This document shows, piece by piece, positions 36,520 to 49,025 of a stretch of DNA of 64,000 bases; within the stretch, counting starts at the first letter, position 1; each line of letters starts with the position of its first letter. Both the position numbers and the translations under genes were made by a program. Origin of the DNA: Burkholderia latens (GTDB taxonomy: Bacteria > Pseudomonadota > Gammaproteobacteria > Burkholderiales > Burkholderiaceae); contig NZ_CP013435.1 of NCBI RefSeq assembly GCF_001718795.1, forward strand, positions 2,852,001 to 2,916,000. The letters are read 5' to 3'. The notes beneath the pieces are model-generated. The model did no database searches. It worked only from the letters and a program-made list of their open reading frames with translations, and was not told the origin of the DNA.

Positions 36520-36525
36520 TATAGT
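36520..36525 (+). promoter_or_regulatory. Candidate -10 element of uvrA
   Basis: TATAGT at 36520-36525 lies 35 bp upstream of the uvrA start. The -35 region is weak. No clear LexA box (CTGT-N8-ACAG) was seen next to it. Confidence 0.4.
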
Positions 36526-36559
36526 AGCAGGTTTGGTTCCCTCCATTTTCGCCAGGTTC

Positions 36560-39445
<2,886 letters not shown>

Positions 39446-39702
39446 CGACCGCCGTTCCCGCGCGTGGCTGCCGGCCGCGCGCGGGAACGGAATTCGCGGC
39501 AGCCCCGGCGTCATCGTTTTCCCTCCCGCGGTTTTCCCCTCTGCGTTTACACCACGAGCCAAACTGTCCCGAGGCGGACCATAATGGCAGCTATACTTTA
39601 CGGTCGTAAGGTTCGCCATCCGCACCAATCCGGTGCGGCGCCGGCCGACCGCCGTCCTGCCGCGTACCGCGCGTCACGACACCCGAACGACAGGAATCCA
39701 CG

Positions 39703-40785
39703 ATGGAGAAGCAACAAGAGTCGCGCGACGCCCAAAGCCGCGAGCCGCACCTGCGCAGCGTGCGGCTGACGAGCGACTTCAGCCTGCCGAAGCTGTCGGC
39801 GATCGAGATCGGCAGTTATCTGTTCGCCCTCGTCGCGATGGTGCTGGTCATCGAGCTCAAGCTGCTCGGCGGGTTGCTCGCCGGATTGCTCGTCTATCAG
39901 CTGATCCATACGATCGCGCCGGTCATCGAACGCCACACGACAAGCATGCGCGCGCGCTGGGTCGCCGTCGTGCTGCTGTCGATCGCGATCGTCGGCGGGC
40001 TCACCGGCCTGACGATCGGCATCATCGAGCACTTCGAGCACACGGTGCCGAACCTGCAGAGCCTGCTCGACCAGCTGATGCAGATCGTCGAGCAGACGCG
40101 CGCACGCACGCCGGCCTGGATCGCGAACCTGCTGCCGGTCGACGTCGAACAGATGAAGGCCAAGGCGGCGCTGCTGATGCACTCGCACATGGATCAGCTT
40201 CAACAAGGCGGCAAGAGCGTCGCGCGCGGCTTCGGCCACGTGCTGTTCGGGATGATCATCGGCGCGATGATCGCGATCGGCGTCGAGCACGGCAAGGTGC
40301 GCCGGCCGCTGTCGACCGCGCTCGTCACGCGCGTGTCGCGCTTCGCCGAGTCTTTCCGCCGGATCGTGTTCGCGCAGATCAAGATCTCGGCGATCAACGC
40401 GGCATTCACCGCGATCTACCTGCTCGTCGCGCTGCCGGTGTTTCACCAGCGGCTGCCGCTGTCGAAGACGCTCGTGCTCGTCACGTTCATCGTCGGCCTG
40501 CTGCCGGTGATCGGCAACCTGATCTCGAACACGCTGATCGTCGCGGTGTCGCTGTCGGTCAGCATGGGCACCGCGATCGCGTCGCTCGCGTTCCTCGTGA
40601 TCATCCACAAGCTCGAATACTTCCTGAACGCGAAAATCATCGGCGGGCAGATCGAGTCGCGCGCGTGGGAGCTGCTGCTGGCGATGCTGATCATGGAAGC
40701 CGCGTTCGGCTTGCCGGGCGTGATCGCCGCGCCGATCTTCTATGCGTACCTGAAGCGCGAGCTGTACATGCTGCGGCTGATCTGA
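39703..40785 (+). CDS. AI-2E family transporter (PerM/YdiK type permease)
   Basis: The 360-residue product has about eight membrane helices: a pair near residues 35-75, one near 85-105, a long soluble loop (about 120-205), and the C-terminal cluster with FIVGLLPVIGNLISNT and KLEYFLNAKIIGGQIESRAWE, which are typical of the family. Members export varied substrates (named from AI-2 export by TqsA) or act as Na+/H+ antiporters. The real substrate is unknown. The ATG at 39703 follows AGGA. A bidirectional terminator follows at 40824-40851. Confidence 0.88.
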   Translation: MEKQQESRDAQSREPHLRSVRLTSDFSLPKLSAIEIGSYLFALVAMVLVIELKLLGGLLAGLLVYQLIHTIAPVIERHTTSMRARWVAVVLLSIAIVGGLTGLTIGIIEHFEHTVPNLQSLLDQLMQIVEQTRARTPAWIANLLPVDVEQMKAKAALLMHSHMDQLQQGGKSVARGFGHVLFGMIIGAMIAIGVEHGKVRRPLSTALVTRVSRFAESFRRIVFAQIKISAINAAFTAIYLLVALPVFHQRLPLSKTLVLVTFIVGLLPVIGNLISNTLIVAVSLSVSMGTAIASLAFLVIIHKLEYFLNAKIIGGQIESRAWELLLAMLIMEAAFGLPGVIAAPIFYAYLKRELYMLRLI

Positions 40786-40823
40786 CGGCCGCGCGCCGCC
40801 GCCCCACTCGTCATCCAAACAAA

Positions 40824-40851
40824 AACGCCGCGCTCCGTCGAGCGCGGCGTT
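40824..40851. terminator. Bidirectional terminator between the AI-2E permease and purU
   Basis: AACGCCGCGCT (40824-40834) and AGCGCGGCGTT (40841-40851) form an 11-bp stem with a 6-base loop, with A and T runs on the sides. It separates two convergent genes. Confidence 0.88.
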
Positions 40852-40902
40852 CTTGCTTTCAGCGGCCGGCGCGCGGCACGGGCCGCCCGACGCGAACCGC
40901 GA

Positions 40903-41787
40903 TCAGCGGAACACGACCGTCTTCGTCCCGTTCAGCACGATCCGGTGTTCGACGTGCCACTTCACCGCGCGCGCGAGCGTCACGCACTCGACGTCGCGAC
41001 CGATCGCGGTGAGCTGGTCGGGCGTCATGCTGTGATCGACGCGCTCGACTTCCTGCTCGATGATCGGGCCTTCGTCGAGGTCCGTCGTCACGTAGTGCGC
41101 GGTCGCGCCGATCAGCTTCACGCCACGGTCGAACGCCTGGTAGTACGGCTTCGCGCCCTTGAAGCTCGGCAGGAACGAATGGTGGATGTTGATCGCGCGG
41201 CCGGCGAGCCGCTGGCACATGTTCGGCGACAGGATCTGCATGTAGCGCGCGAGCACGACGAGATCGGCCTGGTGCTCGTCGATCACCTCCAGCACGCGCG
41301 CTTCCTGCGCGGCCTTCGCCGCCTCGGACGAGCCGCCGACGAGCGGGAAGTGATGGAACGGAATGTTGTAGCTCGCGGCGAGCTGGTAGAACTCCTTGTG
41401 ATTCGACACGATCGCCGGAATCTCGATCGGCAGCTGGCCGGTGCGATAGCGGAACAGCAGGTCGTTCAGGCAGTGGCCAATCTTCGACACCATGATCACG
41501 ACGCGCGGCTTCACCGCCGCGTCGTGCATCTCCCAGCGCATCGCGAACTGCTCGGCGAGCGGCGCGAATTCCTGGCGCAGCGTGTCGAGCGCCGACGCGG
41601 CATCCGCGCCGCCGCCGTCCTGCACGAAGTGCACGCGCATGAAGAACTCGCCGGTACGGCTGTCGCCGAACTGCGCCGAATCGAGAATGTTGTTGGCGCG
41701 TTCGAACAGGAAGCCCGAGACCGCGTGGACGATGCCGTGCCGGTCGGGGCACGACAGTTTCAAGATAAAGCTGTGATCGGTCGACAT
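40903..41787 (-). CDS. purU: Formyltetrahydrofolate deformylase
   Basis: The 294-residue product has an N-terminal ACT domain (LKLSCPDRHGIVHAVSGFLF, about residues 8-80) and a C-terminal formyltransferase fold with the catalytic triad region NIHHSFLPSFKGAKPY and GATAHYVTTDLDEGPIIEQ, giving the family Asn-His-Asp set. It hydrolyses 10-formyl-THF to THF and formate to balance one-carbon pools. The ATG at 41787 has AGGAGTAG upstream. It is the last gene of a minus-strand run with Nudix, LysE, apt and KefB-type genes. Confidence 0.96.
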   Translation of the reverse strand: MSTDHSFILKLSCPDRHGIVHAVSGFLFERANNILDSAQFGDSRTGEFFMRVHFVQDGGGADAASALDTLRQEFAPLAEQFAMRWEMHDAAVKPRVVIMVSKIGHCLNDLLFRYRTGQLPIEIPAIVSNHKEFYQLAASYNIPFHHFPLVGGSSEAAKAAQEARVLEVIDEHQADLVVLARYMQILSPNMCQRLAGRAINIHHSFLPSFKGAKPYYQAFDRGVKLIGATAHYVTTDLDEGPIIEQEVERVDHSMTPDQLTAIGRDVECVTLARAVKWHVEHRIVLNGTKTVVFR

Positions 41788-41887
41788 GACCGCTACTCCT
41801 TCGTTTCGGTATTCGTCAAATGGCGCGCGTTCGGCCGCCTCCCGCGCGCGAGGCGCGGGCCTCGGCCACGGCCTCGCATGCGGCGCG

Positions 41888-42745
41888 TTATGCGGCCGGC
41901 GCGAACAGCGCGTCGATGCCCTCGGCATCGGCCGCCGCGAGCCAGCGATGGCGCAGCAGCGTGTCGAGCATCGCGAGGCTCGCATCCATCGTCGCGCGGC
42001 CTTCGCGCAGCCACGCGATCACTTCCGGCACGCCGGCCAGCAGATGCTCTGCTACTTCGCCGTCCTGGTTGTGCGGCGCGAAGTCGCGCGGCAACGGCAG
42101 GTCGTACACGAAGATCAGTTCGGACTGCGTGCCTTCCGGCAGCGAGCACAACACCTGCACCGCGCGGCCCGCGATCGCGCGCGCCGCGAGTTCCGCCGGC
42201 ATGCCGGCCTCTTCCCAGCATTCTTTGATGAGCGTCTCTTGAACGCCCAGCCCCCAACCGATGCCGCCCGCGACGACGTTGTCGAGCATGCCGGGGTCGG
42301 TGGACTTGGTCGCGCTGCGGCGGCCGAGCCACATCTGCGGCGCGGCCGGCGAACCCGGTGCAACCGCATATTCTACGATGCCGTTCAGATGCACCGCATA
42401 AGTCTGCGTGCCGAAGAAGCGCGACGCGGCGCGCTCGATATACGCGAGCGGCGGATCGTCGAAGCGGTTGCGGATCGCGTAGATTTCGTCGCGCCAGCCC
42501 GGAATCGCGCCTTCGGCCGCGAGCGCGCCGATCGCGCTCGCGAGCGCCATGCTGCGCGCGTCGACCGTGTCGTAGCGTGCCGACAGCACGACGCGCTCGT
42601 CCGTCAGTTCAAACACGTCAGGCCAGCGCACGAGCTTCGCGACGTCCCGGCGCCGCACCCAGCCGACCTGTCGGCCGGCGATCTCGAAGCGCAGGTGCGC
42701 GGCCCGATCGAAGCGGCGCGCAGCAGCGATGCACGGAAACGTCAT
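41888..42745 (-). CDS. Nudix hydrolase with N-terminal DUF4743 domain
   Basis: The 285-residue product begins MTFPCIAAARRFDRAAHLRF. Residues 1-120 fit DUF4743 (RWPDVFELTDERVVLSAR), found in thiamine pyrophosphokinase-linked Nudix proteins of plants and fungi and in bacteria. The Nudix box is GWGLGVQETLIKECWEEAGM (about 165-184): the core E-x-x-E-E-x-G is kept, while the spacing before it differs from the textbook box in the way usual for this subfamily. Likely substrates are nucleoside diphosphate derivatives or damaged thiamine diphosphate, but this is not established. It starts 5 bp after the LysE gene. Confidence 0.88.
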   Translation of the reverse strand: MTFPCIAAARRFDRAAHLRFEIAGRQVGWVRRRDVAKLVRWPDVFELTDERVVLSARYDTVDARSMALASAIGALAAEGAIPGWRDEIYAIRNRFDDPPLAYIERAASRFFGTQTYAVHLNGIVEYAVAPGSPAAPQMWLGRRSATKSTDPGMLDNVVAGGIGWGLGVQETLIKECWEEAGMPAELAARAIAGRAVQVLCSLPEGTQSELIFVYDLPLPRDFAPHNQDGEVAEHLLAGVPEVIAWLREGRATMDASLAMLDTLLRHRWLAAADAEGIDALFAPAA

Positions 42746-42750
42746 CGGCT

Positions 42751-43365
42751 TCAGTCCTTCAGGGCAACGCGAATGCCGATCGCGATGAACGTCGCGCCTG
42801 CGATCCGGTCGAGCCACACGCCGGCCTTCGGGCGACGCTTCAGCCATGCGCCGATCGCACCGGCGCCAACGCCGAACAACGAGAAGATGGCGGCCGTCTG
42901 CAGCATGAACAGCGCGCCGAGCTCGAACATCTGCAGCGTCACGCCCTGCGTGCCGCGCGGATCGACGAACTGCGGCAGAAACACGACGAAGAACAGCGTG
43001 ACCTTCGGGTTCATCAGGTTGCCGATCACGCTTTGCCGGAAGATCGCACCGAGCGGCTGAGGCGGCCGCTCATGGGCATTCGCGAGGCCGTGGCTGCGCA
43101 GCGCCTTGATGCCAATCCAAATCAGATACGCGGCGCCCGCGAGCTTCAGCGCCTGGAACGCGACCGGCGACGAGCGCAGCACGGCCGCGACGCCGAGCGC
43201 CGCGAGTGTCGTATGGAACAGGATCCCGGCCGTGAAGCCGAGCGCCGCGACGAAACCGGCCGCGCGCCCTTGCGAGATCCCGCGTGCGAGCACCTGCAGG
43301 TTGTCCGGACCGGGCGCGAACGTGATTGCGATCGACGTGGCGAGAAACAGCATGAAATTGGGCAT
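42751..43365 (-). CDS. LysE/RhtB-family amino acid exporter
   Basis: The 204-residue product has about six membrane helices. The N-terminal signature FAPGPDNLQVLARGISQG (about residues 17-34) and FLVVFLPQFVDPRGTQG-like FFVVFLPQFVDPRGTQ identify the LysE/RhtB family, which exports amino acids or homoserine lactone. The substrate is unknown. The start is the ATG at 43365, soon after apt; the next gene (Nudix) follows by 5 bp, pointing to an operon. Confidence 0.9.
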   Translation of the reverse strand: MPNFMLFLATSIAITFAPGPDNLQVLARGISQGRAAGFVAALGFTAGILFHTTLAALGVAAVLRSSPVAFQALKLAGAAYLIWIGIKALRSHGLANAHERPPQPLGAIFRQSVIGNLMNPKVTLFFVVFLPQFVDPRGTQGVTLQMFELGALFMLQTAAIFSLFGVGAGAIGAWLKRRPKAGVWLDRIAGATFIAIGIRVALKD

Positions 43366-43406
43366 CGTGACCTCGCGGCGTGGGCGGCGTTCAGTGGCTC
43401 ACCGGT

Positions 43407-43973
43407 TCAGTGGCCGGCGAATTCGGTGACGGTGTAGACCGGCAACCCCGCATTGCGCAGCAGCGCGGAGCCGCCGAGATCCGGCAGATCGATGATCGCC
43501 GCGCCCTCGACCACGACCGCGCCGAGCCGCTGCAACAGGTTGCGCCCCGCCATCATCGTGCCGCCGGTCGCGATCAGGTCGTCCATGATGATCACGCGGT
43601 CGCCGGGGCGGCATGCGTCTTCGTGGATCTCGACCGTCGCGCTGCCGTATTCGAGGTCGTACGATTCCGAGCGCGTCTTGTACGGCAGCTTGCCGACCTT
43701 GCGGATCGGCACGAAGCCGACGCTCAGCTCATACGCGACGATCGGCGCGATGATGAAGCCGCGCGCGTCGAGCCCCGCGACGTAGTCGAGCTTCGCATCG
43801 ACATAGCGTTCGACGAACAGATCCACGAGGATGCGCAGCGCCTTCGGGCTCTGCAGCAGCGTCGTAATGTCGCGGAACATCACGCCCGGCTGCGGCCAGT
43901 CCGGCACCGTGCGGATCTGGCTATGGATGAAGGCGACCGGATCGAGCGGTGCGCCCGACGACGAATGCGGCAT
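43407..43973 (-). CDS. apt: Adenine phosphoribosyltransferase
   Basis: The 188-residue product has the PRPP-binding motif [17 protein letters not shown] (about residues 129-145) and the adenine-PRTase features [14 protein letters not shown] and [17 protein letters not shown]. It salvages adenine to AMP with PRPP. The start ATG 43973 ([13 protein letters not shown]) follows GGAGAG. It lies between the KefB-type antiporter and LysE genes on the same strand. Confidence 0.95.
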   Translation of the reverse strand: MPHSSSGAPLDPVAFIHSQIRTVPDWPQPGVMFRDITTLLQSPKALRILVDLFVERYVDAKLDYVAGLDARGFIIAPIVAYELSVGFVPIRKVGKLPYKTRSESYDLEYGSATVEIHEDACRPGDRVIIMDDLIATGGTMMAGRNLLQRLGAVVVEGAAIIDLPDLGGSALLRNAGLPVYTVTEFAGH

Positions 43974-44068
43974 GAAACTCTCCGAAAAAAACGGTGCGCG
44001 AAGATCGGGCACCGTTTCGAGCAAATACGGGTCAGGTTATTGAATCGGCTGGTCGATCCGACCGGGCG

Positions 44069-46075
44069 TCATGCGACCGCAGCGGGCGGTTCGCGCCGGT
44101 GGCGCGACAGCCGCTCCTCGGCAAGCGCGAGCGCTTCCGGCAGCCCGCGCAGCACGACGATATCGCTTGCGCGCAGCTTCGTCTGCGGATCGGGTTCGAC
44201 GCCGCGGATGCCGTGCCGGCGGATCGCCGTGACTTCCAGCCCGAGCGCGTACAGCCCCAGTTCCTCCAGCGAGCGTCCGACCGCGTCCGCGCGCGCATCG
44301 ACCGGCACCGATTGTAGCCGCACCTGCTCGTGGTCGTCGTCGTCCGCATCGTCCGCGCCGTGGAAATAGCCGCGCAGCAAGCTGTAGCGTTCGTCGCGCA
44401 TCTCCTCGACGCGCCGCACCACCTTGCGCATCGGCACGCCGACCAGCACCAGTGTGTGCGACGCAAGCATCAGGCTGCCCTCGACGATCTCCGGAATCAC
44501 TTCGGTCGCACCGGCCGCGAGCAGTTTCTCGAGATCGGCGTCGTCGACCGTGCGCACGATCGCCGGAAGCGTCGGCTCGAGTTCATGCACGTGATGCAGC
44601 ACGCGCAGCGCGGACGGCGTGTTCGCATACGTGATCGCGACGGCCGCCGCGCGATGGATGCCGGCCGCGAGCAACGACTCGCGGCGCGCGGCGTCGCCGA
44701 ACACGACCGATTCGCCGGCCGTCGCGGCCGCGCTCACGCGATCGGGGTCGAGGTCGAGCGCGACGTACGAAATGCCTTCCTGTTCGAGCATGCGCGCCAG
44801 GTTCTGGCCCGCGCGCCCGTAGCCGCAAATGATCACGTGGCCGCGCTGCTTCAGGCTTTGCGTCGCGATCCGCGTCATTTGCAGCGACTGCTGCATCCAT
44901 TCCGTCGACGACAGCCGCATTACGATCCGGTCCGCGTTCTGGATCAGGAACGGCGCGGCAAGCATCGACAGCAGCATCGACGCGAGGATCGCCTGCAGCA
45001 GCGTCGAGTCGACCAGATGCCGGTCGAGGATCAGATTCAGCAGCACGAAGCCGAATTCGCCTGCCTGCGCGAGCCCGATACCGGTGCGCATCGCGACGCC
45101 CGGCGTCGCGCCGAACAGGCGCGCGAGCCCCGCGATCATCGTCGCCTTGAACAGGATCTGCCCGACGAAGAAGCCGAGCACGATCAGCGGATGCTCCCAG
45201 ATCACGCGCGGATCGAGCAGCATCCCCGTCGTCACGAAGAACAGGCCGAGCAGCACGTCGCGGAACGGCTTGATGTCCTCCTCCACCTGATGGCGGAACG
45301 GCGTCTCGGAGATCAGCATCCCGGCGATGAACGCGCCCAGCGCGAGCGACAGCCCGAAGCGGTCGGTGATGAACGCGGCGCCGAGCGTGACGAGCAGCAG
45401 GTTCAGCACGAACAGTTCCTGCGAGCGGCGCCGCGCGACGACGTTGAGCCAGCGCGTCATGAACCGCTGGCCGATGACGAGCAGCAACGCGAGCGCGATC
45501 ACGATCTTCACCGCCGCGAAGCCGAGCGTGAGCGCGAGGTCCTTCGACGACTCGGCGCCGAACGCGGCGATCACGATCAGCAGCGGCACCACGGCGAGAT
45601 CCTGGAACAGCAGCACGCCGAAGATGTTGCGGCCGTGTTCGGTCTCGATCTCGAGCCGCTCGGCAAGCATCTTCGACACGATCGCCGTCGACGACATCGC
45701 GAGCGCGCCGCCGAGCGCGACGCTGCCCTGCCACGTGATGTGCACCCAGCGCTCGAACAGCGCGCCGAGCACGACTGCGACCGCGAGCGTCGCGACCACC
45801 TGCAGCAGCCCGAGGCCGAACACGAGCCGCTGCATCGCCCGCAGCTTCGCGAGCGAGAATTCGAGGCCGATCGAGAACATCAGGAACACCACGCCGAATT
45901 CCGCAAGATGCTCGGCCCGTTCGAGATCCGCGGCGACGCCGAATGCGTGCGGGCCGACCAGGATGCCGACGGTCAGGTAGCCGAGCATCGGCGGCAGGTT
46001 CAGCGAGCGAAATACGACGACGCCCACCACCGAGGCCAGCAGCAGCAGCAGGGTCATTTCGAGCGGGGAAATCAC
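44069..46075 (-). CDS. KefB-type monovalent cation:proton antiporter with TrkA domains
   Basis: The 668-residue product has about 12 membrane helices in residues 1-390 (Na+/H+ exchanger fold, with FGVVFLMFSIGLEFSLAKLR), a TrkA-N domain from about 410 (HVIICGYGRAGQNLARMLE), and a TrkA-C domain near the C-terminus (about 570-650). It probably exports K+ in exchange for protons under nucleotide control. Typical Kef glutathione-gating residues could not be confirmed. The GTG at 46075 with GAGGA upstream is preferred to an internal ATG 18 bp later. It is divergent from kdsD. Confidence 0.9.
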   Translation of the reverse strand: MISPLEMTLLLLLASVVGVVVFRSLNLPPMLGYLTVGILVGPHAFGVAADLERAEHLAEFGVVFLMFSIGLEFSLAKLRAMQRLVFGLGLLQVVATLAVAVVLGALFERWVHITWQGSVALGGALAMSSTAIVSKMLAERLEIETEHGRNIFGVLLFQDLAVVPLLIVIAAFGAESSKDLALTLGFAAVKIVIALALLLVIGQRFMTRWLNVVARRRSQELFVLNLLLVTLGAAFITDRFGLSLALGAFIAGMLISETPFRHQVEEDIKPFRDVLLGLFFVTTGMLLDPRVIWEHPLIVLGFFVGQILFKATMIAGLARLFGATPGVAMRTGIGLAQAGEFGFVLLNLILDRHLVDSTLLQAILASMLLSMLAAPFLIQNADRIVMRLSSTEWMQQSLQMTRIATQSLKQRGHVIICGYGRAGQNLARMLEQEGISYVALDLDPDRVSAAATAGESVVFGDAARRESLLAAGIHRAAAVAITYANTPSALRVLHHVHELEPTLPAIVRTVDDADLEKLLAAGATEVIPEIVEGSLMLASHTLVLVGVPMRKVVRRVEEMRDERYSLLRGYFHGADDADDDDHEQVRLQSVPVDARADAVGRSLEELGLYALGLEVTAIRRHGIRGVEPDPQTKLRASDIVVLRGLPEALALAEERLSRHRREPPAAVA

Positions 46076-46189
46076 GGGCGAAGCGTCCTCGTTCGTCGGG
46101 GCCGCGGCAATGCGGGCGCGGGTGGTGGCGATGGGCCGGCAACCTCGGCACGCGTCCGAAGGTGCGGCACGGCGAACAAACGCCTTTGC

Positions 46190-46195
46190 TATACT
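46190..46195 (+). promoter_or_regulatory. Strong -10 element immediately upstream of kdsD
   Basis: TATACT at 46190-46195 would put the transcription start at about 46202, the first base of the kdsD ATG. No Shine-Dalgarno sequence lies before that ATG. The -35 region is weak (GCACGG at 17-bp spacing). Confidence 0.5.
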
Positions 46196-46201
46196 CCGCG
46201 C

Positions 46202-47185
46202 ATGATAGCGAAAATCAATGATGATCGGGCGCTCGCGCTCGCCCGCGACGTGCTCGACATCGAGGCGGACGCCGTGCGCGCGCTGCGCGACCAGCTCGAC
46301 GGCGACTTCGTCCACGCCGTTGCGCTGCTGCTCGGCTGCCGCGGGCGCGTCGTGGTATCCGGCATCGGCAAATCGGGGCATATCGCCCGCAAGATCGCGG
46401 CGACGCTGGCAAGCACCGGCACGCCGGCCTTCTTCGTCCATCCTGCGGAGGCCAGCCACGGCGACCTCGGCATGGTCACCTCCGACGACGTCTTCATCGG
46501 CATCTCGTACTCCGGCGAGTCGGAAGAACTCGTCGCAATCCTGCCGCTCGTCAAGCGCATCGGCGCGAAGCTGATCGCGATCACGGGCCGTGCGGAATCG
46601 AGCCTCGGCACCCTCGCCGACGTGAACCTGAACGCCGCGGTCTCGAAGGAAGCGTGCCCGCTGAACCTCGCGCCCACCGCGAGCACGACCGCCGCGCTCG
46701 CGCTCGGCGATGCGCTCGCGGTCGCGGTGCTCGACGCGCGCGGCTTCGGTTCCGAGGACTTCGCGCGCTCGCATCCGGGCGGCGCGCTCGGCCGCCGCCT
46801 GCTCACGCACGTGCGCGACGTGATGCGGTCGGGCGACGACGTGCCGCGCGTCGGGCTCGACGCGACGCTATCCGATGCGCTGTTCCAGATCACCGCGAAG
46901 CGGATGGGCATGACCGCCGTGATCGGGGCCGACGGCCGCGTGGCCGGCATCTTCACCGACGGCGACCTGCGCCGCGTGCTCGCGCGCGAAGGCGATTTCC
47001 GCACGCTGCCGATCGCCGACGTGATGACGCGCGCACCGCGCACGATCGGCCCGGACCAGCTCGCGGTCGAAGCCGTGGAACTGATGGAGCGCCACCGGAT
47101 CAACCAGATGCTCGTGGTCGATGCGGACGGCGCGCTGATCGGCGCGCTCAACATGCACGACCTGTTTTCGAAGAAGGTGATCTGA
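46202..47185 (+). CDS. kdsD: D-arabinose 5-phosphate isomerase (KdsD/KpsF)
   Basis: The 327-residue product has an N-terminal SIS domain (VVVSGIGKSGHIARKIAATL near 48-67, GISYSGESEELVA near 100) and two CBS domains (about 205-327). It converts ribulose 5-phosphate to arabinose 5-phosphate, the first step to Kdo for LPS. The stop codon overlaps the kdsC start (TGATG). It heads the kdsD-kdsC-lptC-lptA-lptB run. The ATG at 46202 lacks a ribosome site and sits right at the predicted transcription start. Confidence 0.96.
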   Translation: MIAKINDDRALALARDVLDIEADAVRALRDQLDGDFVHAVALLLGCRGRVVVSGIGKSGHIARKIAATLASTGTPAFFVHPAEASHGDLGMVTSDDVFIGISYSGESEELVAILPLVKRIGAKLIAITGRAESSLGTLADVNLNAAVSKEACPLNLAPTASTTAALALGDALAVAVLDARGFGSEDFARSHPGGALGRRLLTHVRDVMRSGDDVPRVGLDATLSDALFQITAKRMGMTAVIGADGRVAGIFTDGDLRRVLAREGDFRTLPIADVMTRAPRTIGPDQLAVEAVELMERHRINQMLVVDADGALIGALNMHDLFSKKVI

Positions 47186-47721
47186 TGAGCGCAGCGCTGA
47201 CAGCGGCCGAACGCGCGAGCCGCGTGAAGCTGATGATTTTCGACGTCGACGGCGTGCTGACCGACGGCGGCCTGCTGTTTACGGCGGCCGGCGACGCGAT
47301 GAAATCGTTCAATTCGCTCGACGGCCATGGCGTGAAGCTGCTCGGCGAGGCCGGCATCGCGACCGCGATCATCACCGGCCGCCGCTCGGACATCGTCGCG
47401 GCGCGCGCGAAGGAAATGAAGATCGCGCACATGTTCCAGGGCGTCGAGAACAAGCTCGCCGTGTTCGCCGATCTGATCGCATCGCTCGGCATCGGCGCCG
47501 ACGCGTGCGGCTACATGGGCGACGACTGGCCCGACCTGCCGGTGATGCTGCGCTGTGGCTTCGCGGCCGCGCCTGCCAACGCGCACCCCGAGGTGATCGC
47601 CCGCGCGCACTGGGTGGCAGAGGCCCGCGGCGGTCACGGCGCGGTGCGGGAGGTGTGCGACGCGATCCTGCGCGCGCAGCGCCGCTACGATGCGCTGCTC
47701 GCGGCTGCCTGCGGAGCCTGA
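47185..47721 (+). CDS. kdsC: 3-deoxy-D-manno-octulosonate 8-phosphate phosphatase
   Basis: The 178-residue product is a short HAD phosphatase with the catalytic DxD in MIFDVDGVLTDGGLLF (Asp at about residues 20 and 22), ITGRRSDIV and the third acidic motif GDDWPDLPVM. It dephosphorylates Kdo 8-phosphate to Kdo. The ATG overlaps the kdsD stop by one base, and lptC starts 3 bp after it, so the genes form one message. Confidence 0.97.
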   Translation: MSAALTAAERASRVKLMIFDVDGVLTDGGLLFTAAGDAMKSFNSLDGHGVKLLGEAGIATAIITGRRSDIVAARAKEMKIAHMFQGVENKLAVFADLIASLGIGADACGYMGDDWPDLPVMLRCGFAAAPANAHPEVIARAHWVAEARGGHGAVREVCDAILRAQRRYDALLAAACGA

Positions 47722-47724
47722 CGG

Positions 47725-48339
47725 ATGAACACGCATTTTCGCTGGACCCAACTGCTGCCGCTCGTCGCGGTGGCCGCGCTCGCGGGCATCACATGGTGGC
47801 TGCTGCAGGCGACGCTGCCGCCGCCCGGCGAGGGCGCCGCGCAGCCGAAGCGCCACACGCCCGACTATTTCGCCGACAACTTCTCGGTCACCGAACTCGA
47901 CCAGACCGGCACGACGCAGTACCGGCTCACCGCCGCGAAGCTGATCCATTACGAAGACACGGAGAGCAGCGACCTGACCGATCCGGCCATGCGCGCGTTC
48001 CAGCCCGGCAAGCCCGTCGTGACGACCACCGCGAAGCGCGGCACGGTCAACGGCGACGTGACGATCGTCGATCTGTACGACGACGCGCGCATCGTGCGCA
48101 TGGCCGGCGGCGGCGATCCGCAGATGCAGGCCGATTCCCAGCATTTCCGGATCTTCGTCAATGACGATGTGATCCAGACCGAAAAGCCGGTTAAACTTCA
48201 GCGCGGCCTGTCGCTCGTCAACGCGACCGACGGCATGAAGTACAACAACGTCACCCGGGTCATCGAGCTTTACGGCAACGTGCGCGGCACGATCGCCGCG
48301 GCGGACACGTCCGGCGGCTCGAAAGGCCAACCGAAGTGA
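47725..48339 (+). CDS. lptC: LptC, LPS export system inner-membrane anchored protein
   Basis: The 204-residue product has one N-terminal membrane helix (about residues 10-27, LLPLVAVAALAGITWWLLQA) and a periplasmic beta-jellyroll domain of LptC type (DNFSVTELDQTGTTQYRLTA, then YDDARIVRMAGGG). LptC takes LPS from the LptB2FG transporter and hands it to LptA. It lies between kdsC and lptA, and its stop overlaps the lptA GTG. Confidence 0.93.
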   Translation: MNTHFRWTQLLPLVAVAALAGITWWLLQATLPPPGEGAAQPKRHTPDYFADNFSVTELDQTGTTQYRLTAAKLIHYEDTESSDLTDPAMRAFQPGKPVVTTTAKRGTVNGDVTIVDLYDDARIVRMAGGGDPQMQADSQHFRIFVNDDVIQTEKPVKLQRGLSLVNATDGMKYNNVTRVIELYGNVRGTIAAADTSGGSKGQPK

Positions 48340-49025
48340 CGCATCCCTCACGTGACTGCATGAACGAACCGTTCCCTCGACAGAATTCCGGCGGCGCTGC
48401 GCGCGCCGTCCGCGCCGCGCTCGCCGCGACGCTCGTGGCGCTCCCGCTGGTCGGGCTGGCGCCGCTCGCCCATGCCGAGAAGGCCGACCAGAACAAGCCG
48501 ATCAACGTCGAGGCCGACAACCTGACCTACGACGACTTGAAGCAGGTGACCGTCGCGACCGGCAACGTCGTGATCACGAAGGGCACGATCATCATCAAGG
48601 GCGATCGCGTCGAAGTGCGCCAGGATCCGGAAGGCTATCAGTACGCGACGTCGTTCGGCAGCGGCAAGAAGCACGCGACGTTCCGCCAGAAGCGCGAGGG
48701 CCTCGACGAATACATCGACGGCGACGCCGAGCGCATCGACTACGACGGCAAGCAGGACCTGACGACGCTGACGACCGCCGCGACCGTGCGCCGCCTGCAG
48801 GGCACGTCGACGATCGCCGACACCGTGCACGGCAGCGTGATCACGTACGACGGCCAGCACGACTTCTACACCGCGAAGGGCGGCAAGGACGTCGCGGCGC
48901 CGGGTAACCCGAACGGCCGTGTGCGCGCGATGCTGTCGCCGAAGAACGGCGGCGCCGGGCCGCTGAACGGCGCGCCGGCGAAGCTGTCGCCGTCGACCAC
49001 GATCCAGGGAGCGCCGGGTCAATGA
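48336..49025 (+). CDS. lptA: LptA, periplasmic LPS-binding bridge protein
   Basis: The 229-residue product has a signal peptide ending LAPLAHA (about residue 47) and an OstA-like beta domain: [40 protein letters not shown]. LptA polymerises as a bridge carrying LPS across the periplasm. The GTG at 48336 overlaps the lptC stop and has AAAGG upstream; an ATG at 48360 would give a more normal signal peptide, so the start is uncertain. The low-complexity C-terminal tail (about 30 residues) is not part of the domain. Confidence 0.92.
   Translation: MTHPSRDCMNEPFPRQNSGGAARAVRAALAATLVALPLVGLAPLAHAEKADQNKPINVEADNLTYDDLKQVTVATGNVVITKGTIIIKGDRVEVRQDPEGYQYATSFGSGKKHATFRQKREGLDEYIDGDAERIDYDGKQDLTTLTTAATVRRLQGTSTIADTVHGSVITYDGQHDFYTAKGGKDVAAPGNPNGRVRAMLSPKNGGAGPLNGAPAKLSPSTTIQGAPGQ

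Noticed and set aside
44330..46201. Plus-strand extension upstream of kdsD over the antiporter gene
   Set aside because: It would add about 620 Arg/Glu/His-rich residues to KdsD; KdsD family length and conserved start support 46202.
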